Shown here: piece by piece, positions 42,601-55,074 of the stretch
Layout of the letters: every line of letters begins with the position of its first letter
Position numbering within the stretch: position 1 is the first letter of the stretch
Assembly (NCBI RefSeq): GCF_029227915.1
Contig: NC_079884.1
Span: forward strand, 30,258,001 to 30,322,000
Direction: 5' to 3'
Length of the DNA stretch: 64,000 nucleotides
Source: Hydractinia symbiolongicarpus
Lineage: Eukaryota; Cnidaria; Hydrozoa; Anthoathecata; Hydractiniidae
The notes under the pieces: generated by a model
Database searches by the model: none
The model's input: only the letters and a program-made list of their open reading frames with translations
Told to the model about the DNA's origin: nothing
Translations under genes and position numbers: made by a program

Positions 42601-45600
42601 CTTTCTTTGTATACTTTTGACTATACGGGCCGAGTTCGGAATTTACGGGAAATCGCGGGTTTTCGTTTGCGAGCGATTAAACTTCTTTTATTTAGCGTCC
42701 CATCAAAAATAAAAAGATTTTTGAAAACTACAAGTCTCATGCTTTTTAGTGGTGAAAAAATAATTTAAAAAATCGTTCGGGAAATGAGTTTGCTCCCTGG
42801 GTACTTTTTTTGTATACTTTTGACTATACGGGCCGACTCCGGGATTTAAGGGAAATCGCGGGTTTTCGATTGCCAGCGATTAAACTTCTTTTATTCAGCG
42901 TCCCATCAAAAATGAAAACATTTTTGAAAACTACAAACCTCATGCGTTTTAATGGTGAAAAAATAATTTAAAAAATCGTTCGGGAAATCAGTTTACTCCC
43001 TGAGTACTTTCTTTGTATACTTTTGACTATACGGGCCGAGTTCGGAATTTACGGGAAATCGCGGGTTTTCGTTTGCGAGCGATTAAACTTCTTTTATTTA
43101 GCGTCCCATCAAAAATAAAAAGATTTTTGAAAACTACAAGTCTCATGCTTTTTAGTGGTGAAAAAATAATTTAAAAAATCGTTCGGGAAATGAGTTTGCT
43201 CCCTGGGTACTTTTTTGTATACTTTTGACTATACGGGCCGACTCCGGGATTTAAGGGAAATCGCGGGTTTTCGATTGCCAGCGATTAAACTTCTTTTATT
43301 CAGCGTCCCATCAAAAATGAAAACATTTTTGAAAACTACAAACCTCATGCGTTTTAATGGTGAAAAAATAATTTAAAAAATCGTTCGAGAAATGAGTTTA
43401 CTCCCTGGGTACTTTTTTTGTATACTTTTGACTATACGGGCCAAGCCCGGGATTTACGGGAAATCGCGGGTTTTCGTTTGCCGGCGATTAAACCTCTTTC
43501 ATTAGGCGTCTCATCAAAAATGAAAACATTTTTGAAAACTACAAGTCTCATGCGTTTTAGTGGTGAAAAAATAATTTAAAAAATCGTTCGGGAAATGAGT
43601 TTGCTCCCTGGGTACTTTTTTTGTATACTTTTGACTATACGGGCCGACTCCGGGATTTAAGGGAAATCGCGGGTTTTCGATTGCCAGCGATTAAACTTCT
43701 TTTATTCAGAGTCCCATCAAAAATGAAAACATTTTTGAAAACTACAAACCTCATGCGTTTTAGTGGTGAAAAAATAATTTAAAAAATCGTTCGAGAAATG
43801 AGTTTACTCCCTGGGTACTTTTTTGTATACTTTTGACTATACGGGCCAAGCCCGGGATTTACGGGAAATCGCGGGTTTTCGTTTGCCGGCGATTAAACGT
43901 CTTTCATTAGGCCTCTCATCAAAAATGAAAACATTTTTGAAAACTACAAGTCTCATGCGTTTTAGTGGTGAAAAGATAATTTAAAAAATCGTTCTGGAAA
44001 TGAGTTTACTCACAGGGTACTTTCTTTGTATACATTCGACTATACGGGACAAGCCCGGGATTTACGGGAAATCGCGGGTTTTCGTTTGCCGGCGATTAAA
44101 CCTCTTTCATTATGCGTCTCATTAAAAGTGAAAACATTTTTGAAAACTACAAACCTCATGCGTTTTAGTGGTGAAAAAATAATTTAAAAAATCGTTCGAG
44201 AAATGAGTTTACTCCCTGGGTACTTTTTTGTATACTTTTGACTATACGGGCCAAGCCCGGGATTTACGGGAAATCGCGGGTTTTCGTTTGCCGGCGATTA
44301 AACCTCTTTCATTAGGCCTCTCATCAAAAATGAAAACAGTTTTGAAAACTACAAGTCTCATGCGTTTTAGTGGTGAAAAGATAATTTAAAAAATCGTTCT
44401 GGAAATGAGTTTACTCACAGGGTACTTTCTTTGTATACTTTTGACTATACGGGCCGAGTCCGGAATTTACGGGAAATCGCGGGTTTTCGTTTGCGAGCGA
44501 TTAAACTTCTTTTATTTAGCGTCCCATCAAAAATAAAAAGATTTTTGAAAACTACAAGTCTCATGCTTTTTAGTGGTGAAAAAATAATTTAAAAAATCGT
44601 TCGGGAAATGAGTTTGCTCCCTGGGTACTTTTTTTGTATACTTTTGACTATACGGGCCGACTCCGGGATTTAAGGGAAATCGCGGGTTTTCGATTGCCAG
44701 CGATTAAACTTCTTTTATTCAGCGTCCCATCAAAAATGAAAACATTTTTGAAAACTACAAACCTCATGCGTTTTAGTGGTGAAAAAATAATTTAAAAAAT
44801 CGTTCGAGAAATGAGTTTACTCCCTGGGTACTTTTTTTGTATACTTTTGACTATACGGGCCGACTCCGGGATTTAAGGGAAATCGCGGGTTTTCGATTGC
44901 CAGCGATTAAACTTCTTTTATTCAGAGTCCCATCAAAAATGAAAACATTTTTGAAAACTACAAACCTCATGCGTTTTAGTGGTGAAAAAATAATTTAAAA
45001 AATCGTTCGAGAAATGAGTTTACTCCCTGGGTACTTTTTTGTATACTTTTGACTATACGGGCCAAGCCCGGGATTTACGGGAAATCGCGGGTTTTCGTTT
45101 GCCGGCGATTAAACCTCTTTCATTAGCCCTCTCATCAAAAATGAAAACATTTTTGAAAACTACAAGTCTCATGCGTTTTAGTGGTGAAAAGATAATTTAA
45201 AAAATCGTTCTGGAAATGAGTTTACTCACAGGGTACTTTCTTTGTATACATTCGACTATACGGACAAGCCCGGGATTTACGAGAAATCGCGGGTTTTCGT
45301 TTGCCGGCGATTAAACCTCTTTCAATATGCGTCTCATTAAAAGTGAAAACATTTTTGAAAACTACAAGTCTTATGCGTTTTAGTGATGAAAAAATAATTT
45401 AAAAAATCGTTCGGGAAATGTGTTTACTTCATGGGTACTTTCCTTGTATACTTTTGACTATACGGGCCAAGCCCGGGATTTACGGGAAATCGCGGGTTTT
45501 TTTTTCCCGGCGATTAAAATTCTTTTATTCAGCGTCCCATCAAATATGAAAACATTTTTGAAAACTACAAGTCTCATGCGTTTTAGTGGTGAAAAAATAA

Positions 45601-48600
45601 TTTAAAAAATCGTTCGGGAAATGAGTTTCCTCGCTCGGTACTTTCTTTGTATACTTTTGACTATACGGGCCGATTCCGGGATTTACGGGAAATCGCGGGT
45701 TTTCGTTTGCCAGCAATTAATTTTCTTTTATTCAGCGTCCCATCAAAAATGAAAACATTTTTGAAAACTACAAACCTCATGCGTTTTAATGGTGAAAAAA
45801 TAATTTAAAAAATCGTTCGAGAAATGAGTTTACTCCCTGGGTACTTTTTTTGTATACTTTTGACTATACGGGCCAAGCCCGGGATTTACGGGAAATCGCG
45901 GGTTTTCGTTTGCCGGCGATTAAACCTCTTTCATTAGGCGTCTCATCAAAAATGAAAACATTTTTGAAAACTACAAGTCTCATGCGTTTTAGTGGTGAAA
46001 AAATAATTTAAAAAATCGTTCGGGAAATGAGTTTGCTCCCTGGGTACTTTTTTTGTATACTTTTGACTATACGGGCCGACTCCGGGATTTAAGGGAAATC
46101 GCGGGTTTTCGATTGCCAGCGATTAAACTTCTTTTATTCAGAGTCCCATCAAAAATGAAAACATTTTTGAAAACTACAAACCTCATGCGTTTTAGTGGTG
46201 AAAAAATAATTTAAAAAATCGTTCGAGAAATGAGTTTACTCCCTGGGTACTTTTTTGTATACTTTTGACTATACGGGCCAAGCCCGGGATTTACGGGAAA
46301 TCGCGGGTTTTCGTTTGCCGGCGATTAAACGTCTTTCATTAGGCCTCTCATCAAAAATGAAAACATTTTTGAAAACTACAAGTCTCATGCGTTTTAGTGG
46401 TGAAAAGATAATTTAAAAAATCGTTCTGGAAATGAGTTTACTCACAGGGTACTTTCTTTGTATACATTCGACTATACGGGACAAGCCCGGGATTTACGGG
46501 AAATCGCGGGTTTTCGTTTGCCGGCGATTAAACCTCTTTCATTATGCGTCTCATTAAAAGTGAAAACATTTTTGAAAACTACAAACCTCATGCGTTTTAG
46601 TGGTGAAAAAATAATTTAAAAAATCGTTCGAGAAATGAGTTTACTCCCTGGGTACTTTTTTGTATACTTTTGACTATACGGGCCAAGCCCGGGATTTACG
46701 GGAAATCGCGGGTTTTCGTTTGCCGGCGATTAAACCTCTTTCATTAGGCCTCTCATCAAAAATGAAAACAGTTTTGAAAACTACAAGTCTCATGCGTTTT
46801 AGTGGTGAAAAGATAATTTAAAAAATCGTTCTGGAAATGAGTTTACTCACAGGGTACTTTCTTTGTATACTTTTGACTATACGGGCCGAGTCCGGAATTT
46901 ACGGGAAATCGCGGGTTTTCGTTTGCGAGCGATTAAACTTCTTTTATTTAGCGTCCCATCAAAAATAAAAAGATTTTTGAAAACTACAAGTCTCATGCTT
47001 TTTAGTGGTGAAAAAATAATTTAAAAAATCGTTCGGGAAATGAGTTTGCTCCCTGGGTACTTTTTTTGTATACTTTTGACTATACGGGCCGACTCCGGGA
47101 TTTAAGGGAAATCGCGGGTTTTCGATTGCCAGCGATTAAACTTCTTTTATTCAGCGTCCCATCAAAAATGAAAACATTTTTGAAAACTACAAACCTCATG
47201 CGTTTTAGTGGTGAAAAAATAATTTAAAAAATCGTTCGAGAAATGAGTTTACTCCCTGGGTACTTTTTTTGTATACTTTTGACTATACGGGCCGACTCCG
47301 GGATTTAAGGGAAATCGCGGGTTTTCGATTGCCAGCGATTAAACTTCTTTTATTCAGAGTCCCATCAAAAATGAAAACATTTTTGAAAACTACAAACCTC
47401 ATGCGTTTTAGTGGTGAAAAAATAATTTAAAAAATCGTTCGAGAAATGAGTTTACTCCCTGGGTACTTTTTTGTATACTTTTGACTATACGGGCCAAGCC
47501 CGGGATTTACGGGAAATCGCGGGTTTTCGTTTGCCGGCGATTAAACCTCTTTCATTAGCCCTCTCATCAAAAATGAAAACATTTTTGAAAACTACAAGTC
47601 TCATGCGTTTTAGTGGTGAAAAGATAATTTAAAAAATCGTTCTGGAAATGAGTTTACTCACAGGGTACTTTCTTTGTATACATTCGACTATACGGACAAG
47701 CCCGGGATTTACGAGAAATCGCGGGTTTTCGTTTGCCGGCGATTAAACCTCTTTCAATATGCGTCTCATTAAAAGTGAAAACATTTTTGAAAACTACAAG
47801 TCTTATGCGTTTTAGTGATGAAAAAATAATTTAAAAAATCGTTCGGGAAATGTGTTTACTTCCTGGGTACTTTTCTTGTATACTTTTGACTATACGGGCC
47901 AAGCCCGGGATTTACGGGAAATCGCGGGTTTTTTTTTCCCGGCGATTAAAATTCTTTTATTCAGCGTCCCATCAAATATGAAAACATTTTTGAAAACTAC
48001 AAGTCTCATGCGTTTTAGTGGTGAAAAAATAATTTAAAAAATCGTTCGGGAAATGAGTTTCCTCGCTCGGTACTTTCTTTGTATACTTTTGACTATACGG
48101 GCCGATTCCGGGATTTACGGGAAATCGCGGGTTTTCGTTTGCCAGCAATTAATTTTCTTTTATTCAGCGTCCCATCAAAAATAAAAACATTTTTGAAAAC
48201 TACAAGTCTCATGCGTTTTAGTGGTGAAAAAATAATTTAAAAAATCGTGCGGGAAATGAGTTTACTCCCTGGGTACTTTATTTGTATACGTTTGACTATA
48301 CGGGCCGAGTCCGGGATTTACGGGAAATCCCGGGTTTTCGTTTGCCGGCGATTAAACTTCTTTTATTCAGCGTCTCATCAAAAATGAAAACAATTTTGAA
48401 AACTACAAGTCTCATGCGTTTTAGTGGTAAAAAAATAATTTAAAAAATCGTTCTGGAAATGAGTTTACTCACAGGGTACTTTCTTTGTATACATTCGACT
48501 ATACGGGCCAAGCCCGGGATTTACGGGAAATCGCGGGTTTTCGTTTGCCGGCGATTAAACCTCTTTCATTAAGCGTCTCATCAAAAATGAAAACATTTTT

Positions 48601-49263
48601 GAAAACTACAAGTCTCATGCGTTTTAGTGGTGAAAAAATAATTTAAAAAATCGTTCGGGAAATGAGTTTACTCCCTGGGTACTTTCTTTGTATACTTTTG
48701 ACTATACGCACCGAGTCCGGGATTTACGGGAAATCGCGGGTTTTCGTTTGCCAGCGATTAAACTTCTTTTATTCAGCGTCCCATCAAAAATGAAAACATT
48801 TTTGAAAACTACAAGTCTCATGCGTTTTAGTGGTGAAAAAATAATTTAAAAAATCGTTCGGGAAATCAGTTTACTCCCTGAGTACTTTCTTTGTATACTT
48901 TTGACTATACGGGCCGAGTTCGGAATTTACGGGAAATCGCGGGTTTTCGTTTGCGAGCGATTAAACTTCTTTTATTTAGCGTCCCATCAAAAATAAAAAG
49001 ATTTTTGAAAACTACAAGTCTCATGCTTTTTAGTGGTGAAAAAATAATTTAAAAAATCGTTCGGGAAATGAGTTTGCTCCCTGGGTACTTTTTTTGTATA
49101 CTTTTGACTATACGGGCCGACTCCGGGATTTAAGGGAAATCGCGGGTTTTCGATTGCCAGCGATTAAACTTCTTTTATTCAGCGTCCCATCAAAAATGAA
49201 AACATTTTTGAAAACTACAAACCTCATGCGTTTTAATGGTGAAAAAATAATTTAAAAAATCGT
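36690..49263. repeat. 31-monomer higher-order repeat, 6,284 bp, two tandem copies
   Basis: Sequence at x and x+6284 agrees closely across this stretch. Landmarks: the variants starting GTGTTTACTTCATGGGTAC at 39136 and 45420, and GTGTTTACTTCCTGGGTAC at 41568 and 47852. The left junction falls near 36690/42974, where ATCGTTCGGGAAATCAG begins to match, and the match ends near 42976/49263. A partial third copy follows at about 49260-50320, matching 43381 onward at an offset of 5,879 bp. Such length and identity imply recent segmental amplification, or an assembly duplication. Confidence 0.85.
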
Positions 49264-52200
49264 TCGAGAAATGAGTTTACTCCCTGGGTACTTTTTTTGT
49301 ATACTTTTGACTATACGGGCCAAGCCCGGGATTTACGGGAAATCGCGGGTTTTCGTTTGCCGGCGATTAAACCTCTTTCATTAGGCGTCTCATCAAAAAT
49401 GAAAACATTTTTGAAAACTACAAGTCTCATGCGTTTTAGTGGTGAAAAAATAATTTAAAAAATCGTTCGGGAAATGAGTTTGCTCCCTGGGTACTTTTTT
49501 TGTATACTTTTGACTATACGGGCCGACTCCGGGATTTAAGGGAAATCGCGGGTTTTCGATTGCCAGCGATTAAACTTCTTTTATTCAGAGTCCCATCAAA
49601 AATGAAAACATTTTTGAAAACTACAAACCTCATGCGTTTTAGTGGTGAAAAAATAATTTAAAAAATCGTTCGAGAAATGAGTTTACTCCCTGGGTACTTT
49701 TTTGTATACTTTTGACTATACGGGCCAAGCCCGGGATTTACGGGAAATCGCGGGTTTTCGTTTGCCGGCGATTAAACGTCTTTCATTAGGCCTCTCATCA
49801 AAAATGAAAACATTTTTGAAAACTACAAGTCTCATGCGTTTTAGTGGTGAAAAGATAATTTAAAAAATCGTTCTGGAAATGAGTTTACTCACAGGGTACT
49901 TTCTTTGTATACATTCGACTATACGGGACAAGCCCGGGATTTACGGGAAATCGCGGGTTTTCGTTTGCCGGCGATTAAACCTCTTTCATTATGCGTCTCA
50001 TTAAAAGTGAAAACATTTTTGAAAACTACAAACCTCATGCGTTTTAGTGGTGAAAAAATAATTTAAAAAATCGTTCGAGAAATGAGTTTACTCCCTGGGT
50101 ACTTTTTTGTATACTTTTGACTATACGGGCCAAGCCCGGGATTTACGGGAAATCGCGGGTTTTCGTTTGCCGGCGATTAAACCTCTTTCATTAGGCCTCT
50201 CATCAAAAATGAAAACAGTTTTGAAAACTACAAGTCTCATGCGTTTTAGTGGTGAAAAGATAATTTAAAAAATCGTTCTGGAAATGAGTTTACTCACAGG
50301 GTACTTTCTTTGTATACATTCGACTATACGAGACAAGCCCGGGATTTACGGGAAATCGCGGGTTTTCGTTTGCCGGCGATTAAACCTCTTTCATTATGCG
50401 TCTCATTAAAAGTGAAAACATTTTTGAAAACTACAAGTCTTATGCGTTTTAGTGGTGAAAAAATAATTTAAAAAATCGTTCGGGAAATGTGTTTACTTCC
50501 TGGGTACTTTCCTTGTATACTTTTGACTATACGGGCCAAGCCCGGGATTTACGGGAAATCGCGGGGTTTTTTTTCCCGGCGATTAAAATTCTTTTATTCA
50601 GCGTCCCATCAAATATGAAAACATTTTTGAAAACTACAAGTCTCATGCGTTTTAGTGGTGAAAAAATAATTTAAAAAATCGTTCGGGAAATGAGTTTACT
50701 CGCTCGGTACTTTCTTTGTATACTTTTGACTATACGGGCCGAATCCGGGATTTACGGGAAATCGCGGGTTTTCGTTTGCCAGCAATTAATTTTCTTTTAT
50801 TCAGCGTCCCATCAAAAATGAAAACATTTTTGAAAACTACAAGTCTCATGCGTTTTAGTGGTGAAAAAATAATTTAAAAAATCGTTCGGGAAATGAGTTT
50901 ACTCCCTGGGTACTTTATTTGTATACGTTTGACTATACGGGCCGAGTCCGGGATTTACGGGAAATCCCGGGTTTTCGTTTGCCAGCGATTAAACTTCTTT
51001 TATTCAGCGTCCCATCAAAAATGAAAACATTTTTGAAAACTACAAGTCTCATGCGTTTTAGTGGTGAAAAATAATTTAAAAAATCGTTCGGGAAATCAGT
51101 TTACTCACAGGGTACTTTCTTTGTATACATTCGACTATACGGGCCAAGCCCGGGATTTACGGGAAATCGCGGGTTTTCGTTTGCCGGCGATTAAACCTCT
51201 TTCATTAAGCGTGTCATCAAAAATGAAAACATTTTTGAAAACTACAAGTCTCATGCGTTTTAGTGGTGAAAAAATAATTTAAAAAATCGTTCGGGAAATC
51301 AGTTAACTCCCTGGGTACTTTCTTTGTGTACTTTTGACTATACGGGCCAAGTCCGGGATTTACGGGAAATCGCGGGTTTTCGTTTGCGAGCGATTAAACT
51401 TCTTTTATTTAGCGTCCCATCAAAAATAAAAACAATTTTGAAAACTACAAGTCTCATGCGTTTTGGTGGTAAAAAAATAATTTAAAAAATCGTTCTGGAA
51501 ATGAGTTTACTCACAGGGTACTTTCTTTGTATACAATCGACTATACGGGCCAAGCCCGGGATTTACGGGAAATCGCGGGTTTTCGTTTGCCGGCGATTAA
51601 ACCTCTTTTATTAAGCGTCTCATCAAAAATGAAAACATTTTTGAAAACTACAAGTCTCATGCGTTTTAGTGGTAAAAAAATAATTTAAAAAATCGTTCTG
51701 GAAATGAGTTTACTCACAGGGTACTTTCTTTGTATACAATCGAATATACGGGCCAAGCCCGGGATTTACGGGAAATCGCGGGTTTTCGTTTGCCAGCGAT
51801 TAAACTTCTTTTATTCAGCGTCCCATCAAAAATGAAAACATTTTTAAAAACTACAAGTCTCATGCGTTTTAGTGGTGAAAAAATAATTTAAAAAATCGTT
51901 CGGGAAATCAGTTTACTCCCTGGGTACTTTCTTTGTATACTTTTGTCTATACGGGCCGAGTCCGGGATTTACGGGAAATCGCGGGTTTTCGTTTGCGAGC
52001 GATTAAACTTCTTTTATTTAGCGTCCCATCAAAAATAAAAACATTTTTGAAAACTACAAGTCTCATGCGTTTTAGTGGTGAAAAAATAATTTAAAAAATC
52101 GTTCGGGAAATGAGTTTACTCCCTGGGTACTTTTTTTGTATACTTTTGACTATACGGGCCGAGTCCGGGATTTAAGGGAAATCGCGGGTTTTCGATTGCC

Positions 52201-54637
52201 AGCGATTAAACTTCTTTTATTCAGCGTCCCATCAAAAATGAAAACATTTTTGAAAACTACAAACCTCATGCGTTTTAGTGGTGAAAAAAAAATTTAAAAA
52301 ATCGTTCGAGAAATGAGTTTACTCCCTGGTTACTTTTTTTGTATACTTTTGACTATACGGGCCAAGCCCGGGATTTACGGGAAATCGCGGGTTTTCGTTT
52401 GCCGGCGATTAAACCACTTTCATTAGGCGTCTCATCAAAAATGAAAACATTTCTGAAAACTACAAGTCTCATGCGTTTTAGTGGTGAAAAAATTATTTAA
52501 AAAATCGTTCGGGAAATGAGTTTACTCCCTGGGTACTTTCTTTGTATACTTTTGACTATGCCGGCCGAGTCCGGGATTTACGGGAAATCGCGGGTTTTCG
52601 TTTGCCGGCGATTAAACTTCTTTTATTTAGCGTCTCATCAAAAATGAAAACATTTTTGAAAACTACAAGTCTCATGCGTTTTAGTGGTGAAAAGATAATT
52701 TAAAAAATTGTTCTGGAAATGAGTTTACTCACAGGGTACTTTTTTTGTATACATTCGACTATACGGGACAAGCCCGGGATTTACAGAAAATCGCGGGTTT
52801 TCGTTTGCCGGCGATTAAACCTCTTTCATTATGCGTCTCATTAAAAGTGAAAACATTTTTGAAAACTACAAGTCTCATGCGTCTTAGTGGTGAAAAAATA
52901 ATTTAAAAAATTGTTCGGGAAATGAGTTTACTCCCTGGGTACTTTTTTTGTATACTTTTGACTATACGGGCCGAGTCCGGGATTTACGGGAAATCGCTGG
53001 TTTTCGTTTGCCGGCGATTAAACCTCTTTCATTAAGCGTCTCATCAAAAATGAAAACATTTTTGAAAACTACAAGTCTCATGCGTTTTAGTGGTGAGAAA
53101 ATAATTTAAAAAATCGTTTGGGAAATGAGTTTACGCCCTTGGTACTTTCTTTGTATACTTTTGACTATACGCACCGACTCCGGGATTTACGGGAAATCGC
53201 GGGTTTTCGTTTGCCAGCGATTAAACTTCTTTTATTCAGCGTCCCATCAAAAATGAAAACATTTTTGAAAACTACAAGTCTCATGCGTTTTAGTGGTGAA
53301 AAAATAATTTAAAAAATCGTTCGGGAAATCAGTTAACTCCCTGGGTACTTTCTTTGTGTACTTTTGACTATACGGGCCAAGTCCGGGATTTACGGGAAAT
53401 CGAGGGTTTTCGTTTGCGAGCGATTAAACTTCTTTTATTTAGCGTCCCATCAAAAATAAAAACATTTTTGAAAACTACAAGTCTCATGCGTTTTAGTGGT
53501 GAAAAAAAAATTTAAAAAATCGTTCGGGAAATGAGTTTACTCCCTGGGTACTTTCTTTGTATACTTTTGACTATACGGGCCAAGTCCGGGATTTACGGGA
53601 AATCGAGGGTTTTCGTTTGCCAGCGATTAAACTTCTTTTATTCAGCGTCCCATCAAAAATGAAAACATTTTTGAAAACTACAAGTCTCATGCGTTTTAGT
53701 GGTGAAAAAATAATTTAAAAAATCGTTCGGGAAATGAGTTTACTCCCTGGGTACTTTCTTTGTATACTTTTGACTATACGGGCCGAGTCCGGGATTTACG
53801 GGAAATCGCGGGTTTTCGTTTGCCAGCGATTAAACTTCTTTTATTCAGCGTCCCATCAAAAATGAAAACATTTTTGAAAACTACAAGTCTCATGCGTTTT
53901 AGTGGTGAAAAAATAATTTAAAAAATCGTTCGGGAAATGAGTTTACTCCCTGGGTACTTTCTTTGTATACTTTTGACTATACGGGCCGAGTCCGGCATTT
54001 ACGGGAAATCGCGGGTTTTCGTTTGCCGGCAATTAAACTTCTTTTATTCAGCGTCTCATCAAAAATGAAAACATTTTTGAAAACTACAAGTCTCATGCGT
54101 TTTATTGGTAAAAAAATAATTTAAAAAATCGTTCTGGAAATGAGTTTACTCACAGGGTACTTTCTTTGTATACATTCGACTATACGGGCCAAGCCCGGGT
54201 TTTACGGGAAATCGCGGGTTTTCGTTTGCCGGCGATTAAACCTCTTTCATTAAGCGTCTCATCAAAAATGAAAACATTTTTGAAAACTACAAGTCTCATG
54301 CGTTTTAGTGGTGAAAAAATAATTTAAAAAATCGTTCGGGAAATGAGTTTACTCCCTGGGTACTTTCTTTGTATGCTTTTGACTATACGCACCGAGTCCG
54401 GGATTTACGGGATATCGCGGGTTTTCGTTTGCCAGCGATTAAACTTCTTTTATTCAGCGTCCCATCAAAAATGAAAACATTTTTGAAAACTACAAGTCTC
54501 ATGCGTTTTAGTGGTGAAAAAATAATTTAAAAAATCGTTCGGGAAATGAGTTTACTCCCTGGGTACTTTCTTTGTATACTTTTGACTATATGCACGGAGT
54601 CTGGGATTTACGGGAAATCGCGGGTTTTCGTTTGCCA

Positions 54638-55074
54638 TTTTTTTTTTTTGATTTTTTGATTTTCTCTTTATTTAACGTCGATAGATACAATAGTATTTAA
54701 ATAACTAATTTAAATCGACAACAAAACGTAAAACAAGGCAAACAGCGATAAAAAATAAGAAAAATAAATAAATAAATAAGTAAAGTTAAAATATGTATGG
54801 TATATCCATGCATATTTTACAGGTGCAAACATCACCTTTCCAAAATTTTATTGAGCTACGGAAGGCTTCGAGAGAAGGAGCATTCTTTGTAGCGTCAGGC
54901 ACAGATATCCATAGCTTCCCTGCAATATTTGATAAAGTATTTAAGCCATAGTACGTTGTCCGACAAGTTGGTCGCCTGATCAAATTAAAGCAACGAAGGT
55001 TGTACTTGTTTTCCCTAACAGAAAATATCTCGTTCATATATAGAGGTGACAATCCATTTAGGTGAGGTGACAAT
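54638..55074 (-). mobile_element. 5'-truncated LINE (non-LTR retrotransposon) fragment
   Basis: The only non-satellite sequence in the right arm. On the minus strand it reads from a truncated 5' end to an A-rich 3' end (a T run at 54638-54650 on the plus strand). The coding part, 54786-55074, gives the last ~95 residues of a reverse-transcriptase ORF, with YMNEIFSVRENKYNLR, TYYGLNTLSNIAGKLWISVP and FWKGDVCTCKICMDI, a C-terminus common in cnidarian LINEs. The upstream truncation joint carries a 21-bp tandem duplication (GAGGTGACAATCCA at 55043 and 55064). CCA is shared at both edges. The target is a satellite monomer. Confidence 0.82.
54786..55074 (-). pseudogene. reverse transcriptase C-terminal remnant
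   Basis: C-terminal ~95 residues only. The catalytic palm (F/YxDD) and endonuclease are absent, so it cannot be active. Key residues seen are LW..VPD, the FWKGD motif and the CTCKIC Cys triplet near the end. The open frame runs upstream into satellite sequence by chance. The 21-bp duplication at its 5' edge repeats the residues GLSP. Confidence 0.78.
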
